This document shows, one piece after another, positions 43,121-45,054 of a DNA stretch of 45,054 nt. Positions within the stretch are counted from its first letter, which is position 1. Every line of letters starts with the position of its first letter. A model generated the notes under the pieces. The model was not told the DNA's origin and made no database searches. It was given only the letters and a program-made list of their open reading frames with translations. The translations under genes were made by a program, and so were the position numbers. Source of the stretch: an uncultured Pelagibacteraceae bacterium. Its GTDB lineage: Bacteria; Pseudomonadota; Alphaproteobacteria; Pelagibacterales; Pelagibacteraceae. The stretch is from positions 1 through 45,054 of the forward strand of contig CACOCP010000008.1 in assembly GCA_902625715.1 (NCBI GenBank), written 5' to 3'.

Positions 43121-44311
43121 ATGCATAGATTTAAACTAGATAAAGATCATATACTATCAAATCAAGATTGGACTTTTCCTACTTTTACTGCATATGGACC
43201 TGGAAGATTTAAAGAGATTGGTAAATTTTGTAATAATTTTAATATATCAAATCCCCTAATAGTGACTGATAGTGGAAGTATAAAATTGCCTTTTATTTCT
43301 GAATTATCGAATTTGCTTTTAGATGCAAAAGTAAATTCAAATATTTATTCAAATATTTCTCCAAACCCAAGAGATGATGAAATAGACGGAGGATGTAAAA
43401 AATTTAAAGAAGGCAATCATGATGCAATAATTGCTATTGGCGGTGGTAGTGCTATGGACGGAGGTAAGGCAATATCATTAACTGTAAATAGCAATATTCC
43501 ACTATGGGATTTTGAGTTTGAACAAAAGCCAGTTGATTTAAAAGGGAAAAATCCTTTTCCAAAAATTATAACTATACCTACTACAGCTGGAACGGGAGCA
43601 GAGACCGAAATAACAGCAATGGTCACACATGTTGAGAAAGGAATGAAGTTTTGTCTATGGCACCCAGATGCAAGACCATGTTTAGCATTAGTAGATCCAG
43701 AGCTAACTTTAAAACTACCACCAAACTTAACAGCTTGGACTGGAATTGATGCAATGATACATGCTATTGAAGGCTACAGTGTACCAATGTTTCACCCTTT
43801 GTGTGATGGTTCAGCATTAGAAAGTTTATCATTAATTTCAAAATCACTTTATTTGGCAGTTGAGGAACCAGATAATTTACTTGCAAGAGGAGGAATGATT
43901 GTTGGTTCATATTTAGGTGGTGTTGCTTTTTTAAAAGGATTAGGATTAGTACATGCAATTTCACACATGGTAGGTGCAGAATATAATACTCACCATGGCT
44001 TAACAAATGCTATTATTTTACCTACAGTTATGAATTATAATTTACCTGGCTTAGAAGAAAAAGTTAAAAGGATGTCTGAAGCCATGCAATTTGAAGATCA
44101 CTCAATAGACGGATTTAAAAATAATCTTAATAAAATGCTTGATAGATTAAAGATACCAAAAGGCTTAAACGAAATAGGAGTTCCAGAAGATTGCTATGAA
44201 AGAATTGCAAAGAAATCCATGTTAGACCAAGCCTATGGACAGAACCCAAAAAAAGCAAATTTAGATGAATTAAATGAATTAGTAATAAATAGTATAAAAA
44301 AAGCACGTTAG
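43121..44311 (+). CDS. Iron-type (group III) alcohol dehydrogenase
   Basis: 396 residues. NAD-binding GGGSAMDGGKAISL at about 108-121, TIPTTAGTGAETEITAM, and the metal site GIDAMIHAIEGY (Asp and His), GLVHAISHMVGAEYNTHHGLTNA (two more His). N-terminal sequence (WTFPTFTAYGPGRFKEIG) is typical of the family. It oxidises an alcohol or reduces an aldehyde; substrate unassigned. Two ATGs occur; the one at 43108-region lies out of frame, so the ATG at 43121 is used. Followed 5 nt later by an amidase, perhaps one operon. Confidence 0.9.
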   Translation: MHRFKLDKDHILSNQDWTFPTFTAYGPGRFKEIGKFCNNFNISNPLIVTDSGSIKLPFISELSNLLLDAKVNSNIYSNISPNPRDDEIDGGCKKFKEGNHDAIIAIGGGSAMDGGKAISLTVNSNIPLWDFEFEQKPVDLKGKNPFPKIITIPTTAGTGAETEITAMVTHVEKGMKFCLWHPDARPCLALVDPELTLKLPPNLTAWTGIDAMIHAIEGYSVPMFHPLCDGSALESLSLISKSLYLAVEEPDNLLARGGMIVGSYLGGVAFLKGLGLVHAISHMVGAEYNTHHGLTNAIILPTVMNYNLPGLEEKVKRMSEAMQFEDHSIDGFKNNLNKMLDRLKIPKGLNEIGVPEDCYERIAKKSMLDQAYGQNPKKANLDELNELVINSIKKAR

Positions 44312-44316
44312 CTTTT

Positions 44317-45054
44317 ATGCTTGATAGCCTTACAGCTGAACAAATTATTAATAAAATTAAACAAAGAAAAGTATCCGTAAAAGAAGTTGTTGAATATTAT
44401 CTAGATAGGATAGAAAGAATTAATCCTAAACTTAATTCAATTATTCTTCAAAAAGATAGAGATTTAATTTTAAAAGAGGCAACAGAAAAAGATAATTTAA
44501 AAAAAATAGATAACATTATTTGCGGTATGCCAATCGCAGTAAAAGACCTTTCTGACGTTGTTGGATATAAAACCACCTATGGTTTCCCAGGATCAAAAAA
44601 TAACTTTCCAAAAAAAAATTCATTGTATGTGGATAAATTAATTAATAATGGAGCCATTATAATTGGAAAAACTAATACTGCAGAGCTTGGTGTTGGCGGG
44701 CATACTATAAATAGGTTATTCGGACCTACATCAAATGTTTATGATTTTTCAAAATCTTCAGGTGGGTCTAGTGGAGGAGCAAGTTCAGCAGTCGCTGCGG
44801 ATTTACTTCCATTTGCTGATGGAACTGATCAAATGGGATCATGTAGAGGGCCTGCAGCTTATGCAAATATTTATGGTTTTAGACCAACAATTGGTTTAAT
44901 TGCTGTGGATCGAACAGCCCAAAATATTGATTTACCTATTTTAACTACACCAGGATGTTTTGCAAAAACACCAAACGATTTGTCTATTTTTTTAGACTCA
45001 ATTGTTGGAAGCAACTCATTAGATAAATTCTCATTTGATTTAAATGACAATTTT
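44317..45054 (+). CDS. Amidase signature enzyme, N-terminal part (cut by window edge)
   Basis: 246 residues from ATG 44317, running off the right edge. Amidase signature family (GatA-like): CGMPIAVKDLSDVVGY with catalytic Lys (about 74), GKTNTAELGVGGH, SSGGSSGGASSAVAADL with cis-Ser, and DGTDQMGSCRGPAAYANIYGFRPT with the nucleophile Ser. Full proteins are about 450-500 residues. It differs from GatA in the linker before the SGG motif and stands alone, so it is more likely a catabolic amidase than the glutamyl-tRNA subunit. Starts 5 nt after the alcohol dehydrogenase stop. Confidence 0.88.
   Translation, partial: MLDSLTAEQIINKIKQRKVSVKEVVEYYLDRIERINPKLNSIILQKDRDLILKEATEKDNLKKIDNIICGMPIAVKDLSDVVGYKTTYGFPGSKNNFPKKNSLYVDKLINNGAIIIGKTNTAELGVGGHTINRLFGPTSNVYDFSKSSGGSSGGASSAVAADLLPFADGTDQMGSCRGPAAYANIYGFRPTIGLIAVDRTAQNIDLPILTTPGCFAKTPNDLSIFLDSIVGSNSLDKFSFDLNDNF

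Noticed and set aside
43764-44006. Minus-strand frame inside the iron-type alcohol dehydrogenase
   Set aside because: Overlaps the metal-binding core of a well-supported gene; composition is that of a reverse shadow.

Overview
The window looks like a piece of a SAR11 (Candidatus Pelagibacter-type, Alphaproteobacteria) chromosome. The signs are very AT-rich sequence, almost no intergenic space (genes abut or overlap by 1-23 nt), and a typical SAR11 gene repertoire: a dimethylglycine/sarcosine dehydrogenase, a glycine-betaine-type ABC importer, a GcvT/DmdA-like demethylase, family-3 solute transporters and methylthioadenosine salvage. No insertion sequences, phage genes, CRISPR arrays or rRNA genes were seen. 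Genus assignment is inference from gene content and style; no database search was possible.

Layout. (1) 1-10950: a cell-surface polysaccharide island. Nine minus-strand genes (wecB, an epimerase, asnB-like, a methyltransferase, a Wzx-like flippase, a putative GT-B transferase, a Wzy-like polymerase, a GT4 transferase, a WecG/TagA transferase) are tightly coupled, with one plausible promoter upstream of wecB. They converge on an initiating sugar-phosphate transferase that runs off the left edge. The set covers initiation, UDP-ManNAc supply, elongation, decoration, export and polymerisation. (2) 11101-16749: a coiled-coil protein at the island border, a DMGDH/sarcosine dehydrogenase, GMP reductase and a UDP-glucuronate-type epimerase. 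(3) 16906-19347: a secreted FG-GAP/ASPIC-UnbV protein, a 47-residue membrane peptide, a secreted Cys-rich unknown, and tRNA-Met(CAU) with its own promoter.

(4) 19350-25864: a nucleoside/polyamine block. apt diverges from mtnP-mtnA-class II aldolase-speD::speE, followed by a basic-amino-acid/opine-type ABC importer (binding protein and two permeases, no ATPase). Spermidine synthesis releases methylthioadenosine, mtnP and mtnA convert it to methylthioribulose-1-phosphate, and the aldolase-family enzyme would process that; the block is therefore biochemically coherent. (5) 25868-33588: mixed housekeeping and accessory genes (DUF6165-like, GT9, GT4, thioredoxin-like, gamma-carbonic anhydrase-like, alpha/beta hydrolase, PNPOx-like, HIBADH-like, MFS), including divergent pairs only 8 and 17 nt apart.

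(6) 33632-45054: rpoZ with a long acidic tail and a bidirectional terminator, then a compatible-solute locus: opuAC-type binding protein, DmdA-like GcvT protein, cytoplasmic BisC/DMSO-reductase-family molybdoenzyme and a double-length fused permease on the minus strand, diverging from the ProV-type ATPase across a perfect 21-bp dyad. A DMT exporter/importer, an iron-type alcohol dehydrogenase and a truncated amidase close the window. The most interesting units are this transporter plus molybdoenzyme plus demethylase locus and the mtnPA-aldolase-speDE block.
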